Shown here: piece by piece, positions 28,296-36,746 of the stretch
Position numbering within the stretch: the stretch's first letter is position 1
Layout of the letters: every line of letters starts with the position of its first letter
Assembly (NCBI RefSeq): GCF_017830045.1
Contig: NZ_JAEDXU010000005.1
Span: forward strand, 220,976 to 284,975
Source of the DNA: Enterococcus larvae
GTDB taxonomy: Bacteria; Bacillota; Bacilli; Lactobacillales; Enterococcaceae
Direction: 5' to 3'
DNA: 64,000 nucleotides
Position numbers and translations under genes: made by a program
Notes under the pieces: model-generated
What the model saw: only the letters and a program-made list of their open reading frames with translations
Told to the model about the DNA's origin: nothing
Databases searched by the model: none

Positions 28296-28334
28296 AACTC
28301 ATTTTCCGGCTTAATTGGGAGATGAGTTTTTTTT
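28296..28334 (+). terminator. Terminator of the guide RNA
   Basis: AACTCAT (28296-28302) pairs with ATGAGTT (28322-28328), with inner TCC/GGA-type pairs, followed by eight T. It starts right after the guide, so it sets a guide of about 21 nt or less. Confidence 0.85.
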
Positions 28335-28407
28335 GATCAAATCAGGGTAGGTGCTTCTCGACAGGAAGGTTGAAAAAACAACTAGAAGAGAAAGCTTGAA
28401 GGGAGTG

Positions 28408-28436
28408 TTGACAATCAAAGAAATATCGTTTATACT
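28408..28436 (+). promoter_or_regulatory. Promoter of infC-rpmI-rplT
   Basis: TTGACA (28408-28413), a 17-bp spacer and TATACT (28431-28436). Confidence 0.8.
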
Positions 28437-28449
28437 AATCTAGTTGAGA

Positions 28450-28577
28450 AATAAAAGCAGAAGCACCCGCTTCTCGCCTTAGTTGAGTATATCACTGGGC
28501 TGGATAAGAGGATTCCTTGTATCAGAAGATATGAGTATGAATTTGCGCGGGTTCTGAATAGGACCGGCTTTTTTTAT
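28450..28577 (+). ncRNA. L20-type leader with attenuator terminator
   Basis: The leader of the IF3-L35-L20 operon. The segment GCAGAAGCACCCGCTTCTCGCC and a downstream terminator (GGTTC-TGAATA-GGACC with a T-run, about 28546-28575) have the layout of the Firmicutes L20 leader. There, excess L20 binds and favours termination. Assigned from position and structure, without a covariance search. Confidence 0.7.
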
Positions 28578-28654
28578 GCGATTATCTGCTGAAATGTAGG
28601 ATATGATAAAGCATTCCGCTGGATTTTCTCTAAAAAACTTGGAGGTGAATGACC

Positions 28655-29170
28655 ATAGCAAAGGATATGATGGTGAACGACGGTATTCGTGCGCGTGAGT
28701 TACGTTTGATCGGGCAAGATGGTGAACAACTAGGTGTAAAGACAAAAGTAGAAGCATTGCAAATTGCTGAAACTGCAAACCTGGACTTAGTCCTTGTTGC
28801 TCCAGGCGCAAAACCACCTGTTGCACGGATAATGGATTATGGTAAGTTCCGTTTTGAACAGCAGAAAAAAGAGCGTGAAGCTCGTAAAAAACAAAAAGTA
28901 ATCAGCGTAAAAGAAGTTCGTTTAAGTCCGACAATTGATGTCAATGACTTTAATACAAAGCTTCGTAATGCACGTAAATTCTTGGAAAAAGGTGACAAAG
29001 TGAAAGCTTCGATCCGTTTCAAAGGCCGTGCCATTACCCACAAAGAAATTGGTCAGAAGGTTCTTGATCGCTTAGCTGAAGAAACTGCAGATATTGCTAC
29101 AGTGGAACAGAAAGCGAAAATGGATGGACGCAGCATGTTTCTAACGCTGGCACCGAAAGTCGACAAGTAA
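28655..29170 (+). CDS. infC: Translation initiation factor IF-3 (ATA start)
   Basis: IF-3 keeps 30S subunits free and checks start codons. The sequence [21 protein letters not shown] is the standard N-domain, and the C-domain follows [18 protein letters not shown]. The ribosome binding site GGAGGTG (28641-28647) leaves only 1 nt before an ATG at 28649 but 7 nt before ATA at 28655. The start is therefore most likely ATA, giving 171 residues. Use of a poor start codon is the known means by which IF-3 represses its own synthesis. Confidence 0.93.
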   Translation: MAKDMMVNDGIRARELRLIGQDGEQLGVKTKVEALQIAETANLDLVLVAPGAKPPVARIMDYGKFRFEQQKKEREARKKQKVISVKEVRLSPTIDVNDFNTKLRNARKFLEKGDKVKASIRFKGRAITHKEIGQKVLDRLAEETADIATVEQKAKMDGRSMFLTLAPKVDK

Positions 29171-29231
29171 TTTGAGAAATATCAATGGATCTGTTCGTTA
29201 GAACAAAAGATTTTGAGGAGGAAAATTAGTC

Positions 29232-29432
29232 ATGCCAAAACAAAAAACACACCGCGGATCAGCAAAACGCTTCAAGCGTACTGGTAAAGGCGGGTTAAAA
29301 AGATTCCGTGCGTTTACAAGTCACCGTTTCCACGGTAAAACTAAAAAACAACGTCGTCAATTACGTAAAGCAAGAATGGTATCAGCTGGCGATTTCAAGC
29401 GTATTCGCCAACAATTAGCAGGTATGAAATAA
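29232..29432 (+). CDS. rpmI: 50S ribosomal protein L35
   Basis: 66 residues, very basic, with the L35 pattern [20 protein letters not shown] and [23 protein letters not shown] precedes the ATG. Middle gene of the infC operon. Confidence 0.98.
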   Translation: MPKQKTHRGSAKRFKRTGKGGLKRFRAFTSHRFHGKTKKQRRQLRKARMVSAGDFKRIRQQLAGMK

Positions 29433-29587
29433 ATCGAGGTTGTGACAAAGCTTCTCTATGCTTTGAGAACACCGCTCATTTAAACTTAAAAAGTTTAAAA
29501 GGCTGGACTCGATTTTCTAACCAGTCAATTCTTGTAACGAAAAAATAAAAATCCAAAGAAATGATAGATATTTAGGAGGAATTCAAC
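29433..29587 (+). promoter_or_regulatory. rpmI-rplT intergenic region with hairpins
   Basis: 155 bp with a 9-bp TTTAAACTT / AAGTTTAAA hairpin and a weaker GACT / AGTC pairing. The spacing is unusually long for a ribosomal operon. It may contain an RNA processing or secondary L20 control site; no motif proves this. Confidence 0.3.
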
Positions 29588-29947
29588 ATGGCACGTGTTA
29601 AAGGTGGAACAGTAACCCGTAAACGTCGTAAAAAAATCCTTAAGTTAGCGAAAGGCTACTACGGATCAAAACATACTTTATTTAGAACAGCTCAAGAGCA
29701 AGTAATGAAATCTTACAGCTACGCATACAGAGATCGTCGTCAGAAGAAACGTGACTTCCGTAAATTATGGATCGCACGTATCAATGCGGCAGCTCGTATG
29801 AATAACCTTAGCTACTCTAAATTGATGCACGGTTTGAAATTGGCTGAAATTGATATTAACCGTAAAATGCTTGCAGACCTAGCTGTAAACGATGCAGCTG
29901 CGTTCACTACTTTAGCTGACCAAGCGAAAGACGCTTTAGCTAAATAA
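29588..29947 (+). CDS. rplT: 50S ribosomal protein L20
   Basis: 119 residues with [29 protein letters not shown] and [18 protein letters not shown], the L20 signature. AGGAGG lies before the ATG. L20 also regulates the operon through its leader. Confidence 0.98.
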   Translation: MARVKGGTVTRKRRKKILKLAKGYYGSKHTLFRTAQEQVMKSYSYAYRDRRQKKRDFRKLWIARINAAARMNNLSYSKLMHGLKLAEIDINRKMLADLAVNDAAAFTTLADQAKDALAK

Positions 29948-29958
29948 TTAGGCAATTT

Positions 29959-29997
29959 TTAACTCCTCTGTCTTAAGCGACAGAAGGAGTTTTTTTG
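29959..29997 (+). terminator. Terminator of the infC operon
   Basis: Stem AACTCCT..GTC / GAC..AGGAGTT with a 6-nt loop and seven T. Confidence 0.9.
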
Positions 29998-30080
29998 TTT
30001 AGTAAAGAATAAAACAAACAGGATCCACTTTGCGATTACAGCAAGTGAATCCTGTTTATTTTTTTTATAAAAAATATGTG

Positions 30081-31220
30081 CTATTTCTCTGTTGGCTGAT
30101 AAAGAAAGTGTCTGCCAACAGAAAGGTCTGTTGAGTTGCTAGAGGGAGTCTTAGGTGACCCGTCTTGAGTGTAACGAGAGGCATTGGCTGCTGCGTCCTT
30201 CTCTTGGAAGATGTTGTAGGCACCTGTGAAAAGGGCAATGCCAATCAAGATTAAACCAATAAAAGTAATAAATGCAAGGCTTGGCGGACGCATTTTTTGA
30301 GAATCAAGCATGACCTTTAATCGATTTTGTATCTCATTAGGGTTTTCATACAGAGTGACCGCAGCGGTCTTTTCTTTGTAGGTTCCCGTATGTCGAGTCA
30401 TTTCAATCAATGTCATCCCGTAGTCATAACGTTCTTCCTTGGTCATCCCTCGTGTAGAGAGCTCATCACATGCATACTCACATTCCTGATTAACGATCTT
30501 ATTGATATAGTAGACCAGAGGATTGAACCAATGGATACAGAGAATCAGCTGCATGAACCATTTATATAAAAGATCCCTGCTTTTAAAATGACTAAGCTCA
30601 TGTGTCAGGATATGATGCAGCTGAACTTTTGTCAGATTCGTATGCGGGAGAATGATCGAGCTTTTTCTTATCCCCAATAACAACGGAGAAGATACCAGTG
30701 GAGTAGTATATAGCTCAATGGGTGCAGTTATCTTCTTCTCTTCACAAATCGTACTGAGCAAATCAAGGATTTCAGGATCATCAACAGGCATCCAATCTGA
30801 TTTGATATATTTTATAAAGCTTTGATATTTTGTGATTTTTTGTACCAAAAGGAAAAAAGCAGCAATCAGCCAAATATAAAATAGATACTGATCAACAGGT
30901 GTCCGAACGCTGCCCAGTACGACATTGTTCCCGACAACGACATTTTCCCCGACAAAGATTGGTGAGGCACTATTTGCTTCGCCGAAGATCAGCTCATAAA
31001 CAGAAGTGGCTTCCAGTGAAGGATAAACTGCTCCTATGAGGCTATATTCAGCGGTTACAGGAAGCAGAAATCGGAAGAGCACAATCAACAGCAAATAATA
31101 CTGAACGCGCTTCGTCACCTTTTTCTGCAAATATGGACTGGCTAATTTCCATATAATAAAGACAATTGATCCTGAAAGACTAAGAGAAAAAAGCAGGTTA
31201 AGAAATTGTTCGATCGTCAT
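30081..31220 (-). CDS. BlaR1/MecR1-like M56 membrane metalloprotease
   Basis: 379 residues from ATG 31220, which overlaps the blaI-like stop by 4 bp. Four or so membrane helices flank a cytoplasmic peptidase with the zinc motif HELSH and a downstream acidic segment ECEYACDE. The extracellular penicillin-binding sensor domain of true BlaR1 is absent: after the last helix only ~45 residues remain. The stimulus is therefore not obviously a beta-lactam. The protease would act on the co-encoded BlaI-type repressor. Confidence 0.85.
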   Translation of the reverse strand: MTIEQFLNLLFSLSLSGSIVFIIWKLASPYLQKKVTKRVQYYLLLIVLFRFLLPVTAEYSLIGAVYPSLEATSVYELIFGEANSASPIFVGENVVVGNNVVLGSVRTPVDQYLFYIWLIAAFFLLVQKITKYQSFIKYIKSDWMPVDDPEILDLLSTICEEKKITAPIELYTTPLVSSPLLLGIRKSSIILPHTNLTKVQLHHILTHELSHFKSRDLLYKWFMQLILCIHWFNPLVYYINKIVNQECEYACDELSTRGMTKEERYDYGMTLIEMTRHTGTYKEKTAAVTLYENPNEIQNRLKVMLDSQKMRPPSLAFITFIGLILIGIALFTGAYNIFQEKDAAANASRYTQDGSPKTPSSNSTDLSVGRHFLYQPTEK

Positions 31221-31591
31221 TCCGCATTCTTCTCCCAATATTCTTTTAGCTTAGCCATCTCATCATCTGAAATCAAATCATTTTCAACTAATGTAGCAAT
31301 CAAGCCCTTAACTTCCCCCTCGTAGACTTTTCCAACAAACTCAGTTGTTTCCTGCTTCAGGTACTCTTGTTCGGTTAAAACGGCGATATACTCATTCTTT
31401 CGTCCTTTTTTTTGAACCTTCAGCATATTTTTGTCCGTCAAACGGGATAGAAAGGTTAAAATCGTATTGTTTTTCCATGTAAATTCTTTTTTATGCAGCT
31501 CGTCAACGATTTCAGAGAACATCATGTTTCTGTTCTGTTCCCAGATAATCTTTAATATTTCCAGCTCTGAATCGGATATCAATGAAGCCAT
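31217..31591 (-). CDS. BlaI/MecI/CopY family repressor
   Basis: 124 residues from ATG 31591 behind AAGGAGGCTGCAG; 16 upstream in-frame codons are unlikely to be used. A winged helix comes first (SDSELEILKIIWEQ, then WKNNTILTFLSRLTDKNML), followed by a dimerisation helix with the region typically cleaved. It forms an operon with the M56 protease and is divergent from the DUF5067-like gene. Confidence 0.9.
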   Translation of the reverse strand: MASLISDSELEILKIIWEQNRNMMFSEIVDELHKKEFTWKNNTILTFLSRLTDKNMLKVQKKGRKNEYIAVLTEQEYLKQETTEFVGKVYEGEVKGLIATLVENDLISDDEMAKLKEYWEKNAE

Positions 31592-31699
31592 CTGCAGCCT
31601 CCTTTTTATTTTAGTTGTCGTGTTTTCATTTAAAATCATAAATATTTTTACGATTTAATTATAACATGAATATTGACACAATATAATAACGTATGCTAG

Positions 31700-31722
31700 T
31701 ATAACTACATGTTGTAGGTATA
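31700..31722. promoter_or_regulatory. BlaI-type operator in the divergent intergenic region
   Basis: A 23-bp imperfect palindrome is centred on CTACA-TGT-TGTAG with flanking TATA on both sides. This matches the TACANNTGTA core recognised by BlaI/CopY proteins. It overlaps an extended -10-like TGCTAGTATAAC, and a TTGACA lies at 31674-31679. It should control the plus-strand gene at 31779 and perhaps the repressor itself. Confidence 0.65.
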
Positions 31723-31778
31723 AAATGTGAGCGCGCACAAATGAACTTAACAACACTCTCAAATTTAGGGGGTATTAC

Positions 31779-32711
31779 TTGAATAAAAGGTATTTGCTGG
31801 GACTGCTTACCTTATTTATTGTTGGCACTGCAATAAATAGCTATTGGATGCTTCACAATTCAGCTGCATCGATAACGCCACCTGACTCATCAGAAGCTGA
31901 GGTTTCAGAGAGAAGCGACGAGCAGGTCGAACAAAGCATCCAAATAAACGAAGATATATATGACGATCTCTACACATATGTCAGTAATCCACAGATGATT
32001 TCTCAAGCAGCGATATTTGAACAGGAACTCTCATTTGTTGCTGAGGTAAGAGGCGAAGCGATGGAGATAGAATCTCCTGATGATTCATTTGTCGGAGAAT
32101 GGTATGTCACAGCTTATCTATTAAGAGATAAGGACACACCTATTTATTTGAATATTTCATCCTTAGAGAAGGAAGACTGGCCTCAGGATGGCGATGTTTT
32201 AAAAATTACAGGAAAACCAGTTGGCTACCTCTATGCAGCATATGAAAATAAACGAATGGACGTCCTTGATATGAAGGCTGTAAGTTTAGAGGAAAAAAGG
32301 AGTAGTACACAAGCAGCTGCTAAAGAAACGATCGAAACAGATGACTATAAAATAACAATTACGGATACAGCAGTATTGTATGATTCTTTTGATGACCAGA
32401 CCTTGATTATTTATTATACATTCAAAAATAAAAAGAGTACGATTGCTGCTTCTCCAATCAGGACCCATTTTTTCTTTACTCAGGGAGAAAATCAGTTAGC
32501 TCATACGATTTTAGCTGATAGTAATGACCAACTTGATTCTCTGGCCTTGAAAAATGATTTGTTGGAGCCGAACACTGAACTGCTGTATTATGCAGCCCTC
32601 AAGTTGGCGGAAGAAGAAACACCGGTCAAGATGACCGTCTATGATGATGAATACAATGTATTAAGCATGCTGGAATTAGCAGTGACGGAAGCGAAGCAGC
32701 AAAATGAATAG
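31779..32711 (+). CDS. Membrane-anchored protein with DUF5067-like domain
   Basis: 310 residues from a TTG at 31779 after AGGGGGT. The N-terminal helix (about 5-24) is a signal anchor, followed by an acidic Ser/Glu-rich linker. The C-terminal region (about 198-300) resembles the DUF5067 immunoglobulin-like fold (LIIYYTFKNKKSTIAASPIR...). It probably sits on the outer face of the membrane. Its position opposite the blaI/M56 operon and behind the BlaI-type operator suggests it is the regulated output. Confidence 0.6.
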   Translation: MNKRYLLGLLTLFIVGTAINSYWMLHNSAASITPPDSSEAEVSERSDEQVEQSIQINEDIYDDLYTYVSNPQMISQAAIFEQELSFVAEVRGEAMEIESPDDSFVGEWYVTAYLLRDKDTPIYLNISSLEKEDWPQDGDVLKITGKPVGYLYAAYENKRMDVLDMKAVSLEEKRSSTQAAAKETIETDDYKITITDTAVLYDSFDDQTLIIYYTFKNKKSTIAASPIRTHFFFTQGENQLAHTILADSNDQLDSLALKNDLLEPNTELLYYAALKLAEEETPVKMTVYDDEYNVLSMLELAVTEAKQQNE

Positions 32712-32834
32712 GCATCCTTGCTGAAAAAGCTGAGAGAAAGCTAGGTCAATTTAACTTGCTGTTCTGGTATGAGGATAGAAAGATTTTGGAAGAATGAGCA
32801 GCAACTCAAAAAAATTATTACAGGGAGAAACGAA

Positions 32835-33284
32835 ATGAAAAAGAAAGTGTTATATATAGGGATTTTGATCAGCATGGTGACGGTACTGTTTGCCGGATGC
32901 GGTTCAACTGCTGATAAAGAAGCCGGAGCAGATCAATCTGCAAAGTCAGAAAAGAAGCAAGCGAATGTTGATGATATTCGAGTGGGACAGACAAAAGAAG
33001 AACTGATCAAAGCATATGGAGAGCCGGAGAAGACTATCTCTGATAATACAGAAGTGATTCAGGGACTGACAACAGATATGGCTGATCTGCAAGCAGATAT
33101 GACAGGGGAACAGGAAGAGCAAGTAAAACAATTCTTCGGCGGTAGTGAAGAAAAAATGCAGGAAGCCTTTACCGACATGCTGGATACGGCAAGTGAAGGT
33201 ATCGAACTTTTGACATATGCTATAGACGGTAAAGAGATAAATATCTATATTGTCGGCGGGAAGGTATTGCTTAGAACTTTCTAA
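32835..33284 (+). CDS. Lipoprotein of unknown function
   Basis: 149 residues from ATG 32835 behind CAGGGAGAAACG; upstream in-frame codons lack a signal. The signal peptide ends with a lipobox LFAGC (C22). The mature part contains VDDIRVGQTKEELIKAYGEPEKTI, like the SmpA/OmlA-type repeat found in many small lipoproteins, followed by a helical Gln/Glu-rich region. Probably attached to the outer face of the membrane. Confidence 0.7.
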   Translation: MKKKVLYIGILISMVTVLFAGCGSTADKEAGADQSAKSEKKQANVDDIRVGQTKEELIKAYGEPEKTISDNTEVIQGLTTDMADLQADMTGEQEEQVKQFFGGSEEKMQEAFTDMLDTASEGIELLTYAIDGKEINIYIVGGKVLLRTF

Positions 33285-33491
33285 GCTTGTAAGAAGTGAA
33301 TAGAGTGGATAGTGGGATTCAGTCAGCAGGAAGTAGGGGAGAAGGACCGGACAGCCGATAAAATAAAAACGGCGGTATCGGAAAATCTTAATTATCCAGC
33401 TTGAAGAAATTGAAAAGAATTATAGATCACAGCAGCTTCTTATAGAGAGTGAAGCAGGAAAGCTTAGAAAAATAGGATGGAGTTACAGCAA

Positions 33492-33995
33492 ATGAAATAT
33501 ATTGTAAAACAAAAATTGATTGCATTGAAGCCGACATATGAAATTTTAGATGGTTCCGGGAATGCAGCTTATAAAGTGAAAGGCAGCTTTCTTGGTCGGG
33601 AAAGTTTTGAAATCACTGATTTAGAGGGACAGACGGTTGCCAAGTGTAAGACCAATGTGAATGCATTAAGCGTATTAGGTTCATTTCTGCGGTACAATTT
33701 CAAAAAATACCATATCAGTGTTGAAGATAAAACAGCATTATCTATTGCCAGATCATTAAATATTTTTAGTTACAAGTTTAATGTCGATTCCTCGCTAGGA
33801 ACAGTACAGCTGGGCTATGGAGTGACTGGTAGTCATCAATTTACGTTGGATGGAGCAGTTCTTTGTGATATCGACAAGCGTAAGCTGACTATGGGGGGCG
33901 ATGAATACCATATCGAGATCGACGATGCACATGATCACAGAGTATTTTTGCTGACAACAATTGCTTTAGATAGAATCTATTATACAAAGAGATAG
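33492..33995 (+). CDS. LURP-one-related (LOR/YxjI-like) protein
   Basis: 167 residues. ATG 33492 has GGATGGAG upstream; an ATG five codons earlier directly abuts the GG. The opening MKYIVKQKLIALKPTYEILDGSGNAAYKVKG and the strands ESFEITDLEGQTVAKCK fit the tubby-like LOR barrel. Its cellular role is unknown. A second LOR protein lies at 50606. Confidence 0.8.
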   Translation: MKYIVKQKLIALKPTYEILDGSGNAAYKVKGSFLGRESFEITDLEGQTVAKCKTNVNALSVLGSFLRYNFKKYHISVEDKTALSIARSLNIFSYKFNVDSSLGTVQLGYGVTGSHQFTLDGAVLCDIDKRKLTMGGDEYHIEIDDAHDHRVFLLTTIALDRIYYTKR

Positions 33996-34040
33996 AAAAA
34001 GAATAGCACTTCAAATTTATAAAAAGAACGTATATATGGA

Positions 34041-34086
34041 AGCGATGAGGTAATCTGAACAAGTTCAGATTGCTTTGTCGTTTTTT
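34041..34086 (+). terminator. Rho-independent terminator
   Basis: A perfect AATCTGAAC-AA-GTTCAGATT hairpin, extended by partial AGCGA / GTCGT pairing, then six T. Confidence 0.75.
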
Positions 34087-34211
34087 GCTTGCAATCAGGA
34101 GTGGTGATTAATGTCTGAAATAATATTCTCAGAGATATTTAAGAATAATATAGACGAATAATAGAGCGCTCCGTTATAATAGAGAAAAAGAAAAAAGGAT
34201 GATGACATTTT

Positions 34212-35522
34212 ATGGACCCCCAGATAGGCATGATGTTGCCTGTATTGATTCTATTGATTTTACTTTCGGCATTTTTTTCTTCCAGTGAAACAGCCTACTC
34301 TTCGCTGAATAGAATCCGAATGATGAAGCTGGCAGAAGCCGGTGATAAAAGAGCAAAGACTGCATTAGAGCTGCTAAACGATTTCGATCGATTTCTTTCA
34401 GCAGTTCTGATTGGAAATAATATTGTAAATATTGCCAGTTCCTCTATAGCGACCATGTTGTTTGTGGCTTACTTCGGGAATATGGGTGTGACCCTATCTA
34501 CTGTCGTAATGACTGTGGTTGTACTGGTCTTTGCGGAGGTTTCCCCAAAGACGATTGCGAAGGAATCACCTGAGTATTTCGCTTTGGCCTTCGCCAGACC
34601 ACTAAAGCTTTTGATTGTTGTTTTATCCCCATTGACGTTGTTTTTCGCAGGAATGAAAAAAATCCTAGTTTGGTTGATGCCGAAAAAGGATGGCGGACCA
34701 TCTATTACAGAAGAAGAATTGCTGACCTTAGTGGAAGAGGCTGTACAGGAAGGCTCGATTGATGAAGAGGACGAAATCCTGATCAAGAATGTGGTAGAGT
34801 TCAATGATTTGGAAGTGCAGGATATCTATACACCACGCCCGGAAATCGTTTCGATCAGCAGTAAGAAAAGTCTTGAAGAAATTTCAGATATGTTTCGTGA
34901 AAGCGGCCTTTCTCGTTTGCCCTATTATGATCAGACGATCGATCAAGTACTTGGTGTAGTGAATCAGAAGGATTTTTATTACGATGTTTTGATTGGCGAG
35001 ATGGCACTGACTGAAATCGTCAAGCCGGTTCTATTTATTCATAAGACCATGCGGATTTCAGAGCTGATGAAAAAATTCCAGCTGGAGCAGAGTCATTTGG
35101 CTATCGTCGTTGATGAATACGGTGGAACGGAAGGATTGGTTACATTAGAAGACGTAGTAGAAGAGCTAGTAGGAGAAATCTGGGATGAACACGATGATCG
35201 TCAGACAGATTTTCAAAAGCTGAGTGAACGCCAATACCTGATACAGGGAGCTGCGGAGTTTGATGTACTTGAAGAACTGTTCGGACTTGAGAATGATACA
35301 GGTGCAACGACTTTCGGCGGGTATATCATGTCTACGCTTGGCCACGTACCAATGGTTGGGGAAGTACTTGATGTTGCCGGATTAAAGCTGGAAATCATGA
35401 AGATGGATGAGCATCGGGTTGATGAGGTGATGGTAACAGTCACTAAGAATCAAGAGGAAGATAGTGAAGTAGCCCAGCATAGTGAAACACCAGTGCTGGA
35501 GGATGGACATAAATTAATATAA
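34212..35522 (+). CDS. HlyC/CorC-family (CNNM-like) membrane protein with CBS domains
   Basis: 436 residues. A DUF21/CNNM domain with four hydrophobic segments (about 5-150) comes first, including SSSETAYSSLNRIRM. Next are two CBS motifs (about 205-330, with IYTPRPEIVSI and the VVDEYGGTEGLVTLEDV signature) and a C-terminal CorC_HlyC domain (about 345-420). The family is linked to magnesium/cobalt export and is often called hemolysin. It is monocistronic and convergent with lacD across a repeat element. Confidence 0.9.
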   Translation: MDPQIGMMLPVLILLILLSAFFSSSETAYSSLNRIRMMKLAEAGDKRAKTALELLNDFDRFLSAVLIGNNIVNIASSSIATMLFVAYFGNMGVTLSTVVMTVVVLVFAEVSPKTIAKESPEYFALAFARPLKLLIVVLSPLTLFFAGMKKILVWLMPKKDGGPSITEEELLTLVEEAVQEGSIDEEDEILIKNVVEFNDLEVQDIYTPRPEIVSISSKKSLEEISDMFRESGLSRLPYYDQTIDQVLGVVNQKDFYYDVLIGEMALTEIVKPVLFIHKTMRISELMKKFQLEQSHLAIVVDEYGGTEGLVTLEDVVEELVGEIWDEHDDRQTDFQKLSERQYLIQGAAEFDVLEELFGLENDTGATTFGGYIMSTLGHVPMVGEVLDVAGLKLEIMKMDEHRVDEVMVTVTKNQEEDSEVAQHSETPVLEDGHKLI

Positions 35523-35523
35523 A

Positions 35524-35755
35524 AGAAAAGGCAGAGCCAAAAGTGGGATGCTCCGAGAATCAAGAAGAAATAGACGAAAATGACTTTTCATATTTTCAGT
35601 ATCCAAGTAGGTACTTTGCCACGTCAGAACTACTGCAGTAGTTCTGATGTGTTAAAGCAATTTCGGCTCAATTTCGAAGGAGCAGCTTTTGGCTCGCCGT
35701 TTATTCATGTTTAGAGTGTGGGACAATTTATTGTCTTACACTCTTTCTTTATTAT
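35524..35755. repeat. Intergenic palindromic repeat, copy D (diverged)
   Basis: About 230 bp between the convergent corC-like and lacD genes. It shares the ends GAGCAGCTTTTGGCTCGCCG, TTTATTCATGTTTAGAGTG and GACAATTTATTGTC with the other copies. Its own centre is TCAGAACTAC-TGCA-GTAGTTCTGA. The hairpin at 35716-35755 with a T-rich tail can end corC transcription. Confidence 0.7.
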
Positions 35756-35762
35756 AGGATAA

Positions 35763-36734
35763 TCAAGCTTTTTTAGTATAAGGAGCAGCGGTTTCTTTCA
35801 GAACGGCATTCAGTTCTTCGATGTTTTGACGACCGATTGTCTGCAGCCATTCTCTGGCAGCTGCTTCTCCTTGCTTGATGAATGGTTCCACGCCACCAGC
35901 CCAAGTCGCCCGTCCGCAAAGAACGCCGTTAAAGGTTGAACCTGCTTCTTTTGCGAAGTGAAGGGTCTCCTTAAATAAATCAGCAGAGACTCCTGCGCTC
36001 AAAAAGATAAATGGAATATCTGTTATGCTGCTTTGCTCAAGAAAATAAGCTTGTGCCTGTTCTTTGGTATATACGACCTCATCACCAAAACCTTCCACAA
36101 AATTCATATTTACAGGAACTTCGACCTTCAGTACATCTACGTGAAATTGAGGTTCAGAAAAGGTTTTCATCATTTCAATTACTTTTCTTGGTTTGATTTG
36201 AGCATATTCTTTCGATTGTGGATCGCTGATTGTATCATCATAAGACAGCAGCTCAAGATAGAAGGGCAGCTCTTCTGCGATGCACTCAGAAGCAATTCTT
36301 TCAACAAAGGCCCTTTTACGATCGTTGATTTCAACGCTTTCGTCTACGTCATAATACAGTAAGAATTTGCAGGCATCTGCACCCGCTTCCTTCAAGCGTC
36401 GAACAGACCAGTGATCAAGTAAATCCGGGAAGCGTCCTTTAACCGAAGAATCATAGCCAGTTTTCTCATAAGCGAGCAATAAACCGGCTTCCTTATAACG
36501 TGCCTTACTGGCTGGAAGACCATACTCCGGGTCTAACAGAATAGAAGAAGCATAGGGTGTTAGCTCTTCTGAAACAAGGGTTTTGAATGTCTCGATTTCT
36601 TTTTCATCTGTGGATGCTTGAAAGCGAGTCATCATTTTTTTCATGGCTCCCCGCTGGTCGATCGCTAATGCGGCAATCACACCGTCTTTATTTGCTAATC
36701 GCTTCATTGCAGCTTGTTTTAATGAATCATTCAA
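35763..36734 (-). CDS. lacD: Tagatose 1,6-diphosphate aldolase
   Basis: Splits tagatose 1,6-bisphosphate into DHAP and glyceraldehyde 3-phosphate. The 323 residues are of LacD length. Diagnostic segments are [36 protein letters not shown] (the Schiff-base lysine region), IFLSAGV and [12 protein letters not shown]. Last gene of the minus-strand lacRABCD operon. Confidence 0.95.
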   Translation of the reverse strand: MNDSLKQAAMKRLANKDGVIAALAIDQRGAMKKMMTRFQASTDEKEIETFKTLVSEELTPYASSILLDPEYGLPASKARYKEAGLLLAYEKTGYDSSVKGRFPDLLDHWSVRRLKEAGADACKFLLYYDVDESVEINDRKRAFVERIASECIAEELPFYLELLSYDDTISDPQSKEYAQIKPRKVIEMMKTFSEPQFHVDVLKVEVPVNMNFVEGFGDEVVYTKEQAQAYFLEQSSITDIPFIFLSAGVSADLFKETLHFAKEAGSTFNGVLCGRATWAGGVEPFIKQGEAAAREWLQTIGRQNIEELNAVLKETAAPYTKKA

Positions 36735-36746
36735 TTTGAGTTCCTC

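Noticed and set aside
33285..33491. Possible additional copy of the intergenic repeat
   Set aside because: A short GAGTGG...GTGGGA similarity is all that exists; the internal conserved blocks are missing.
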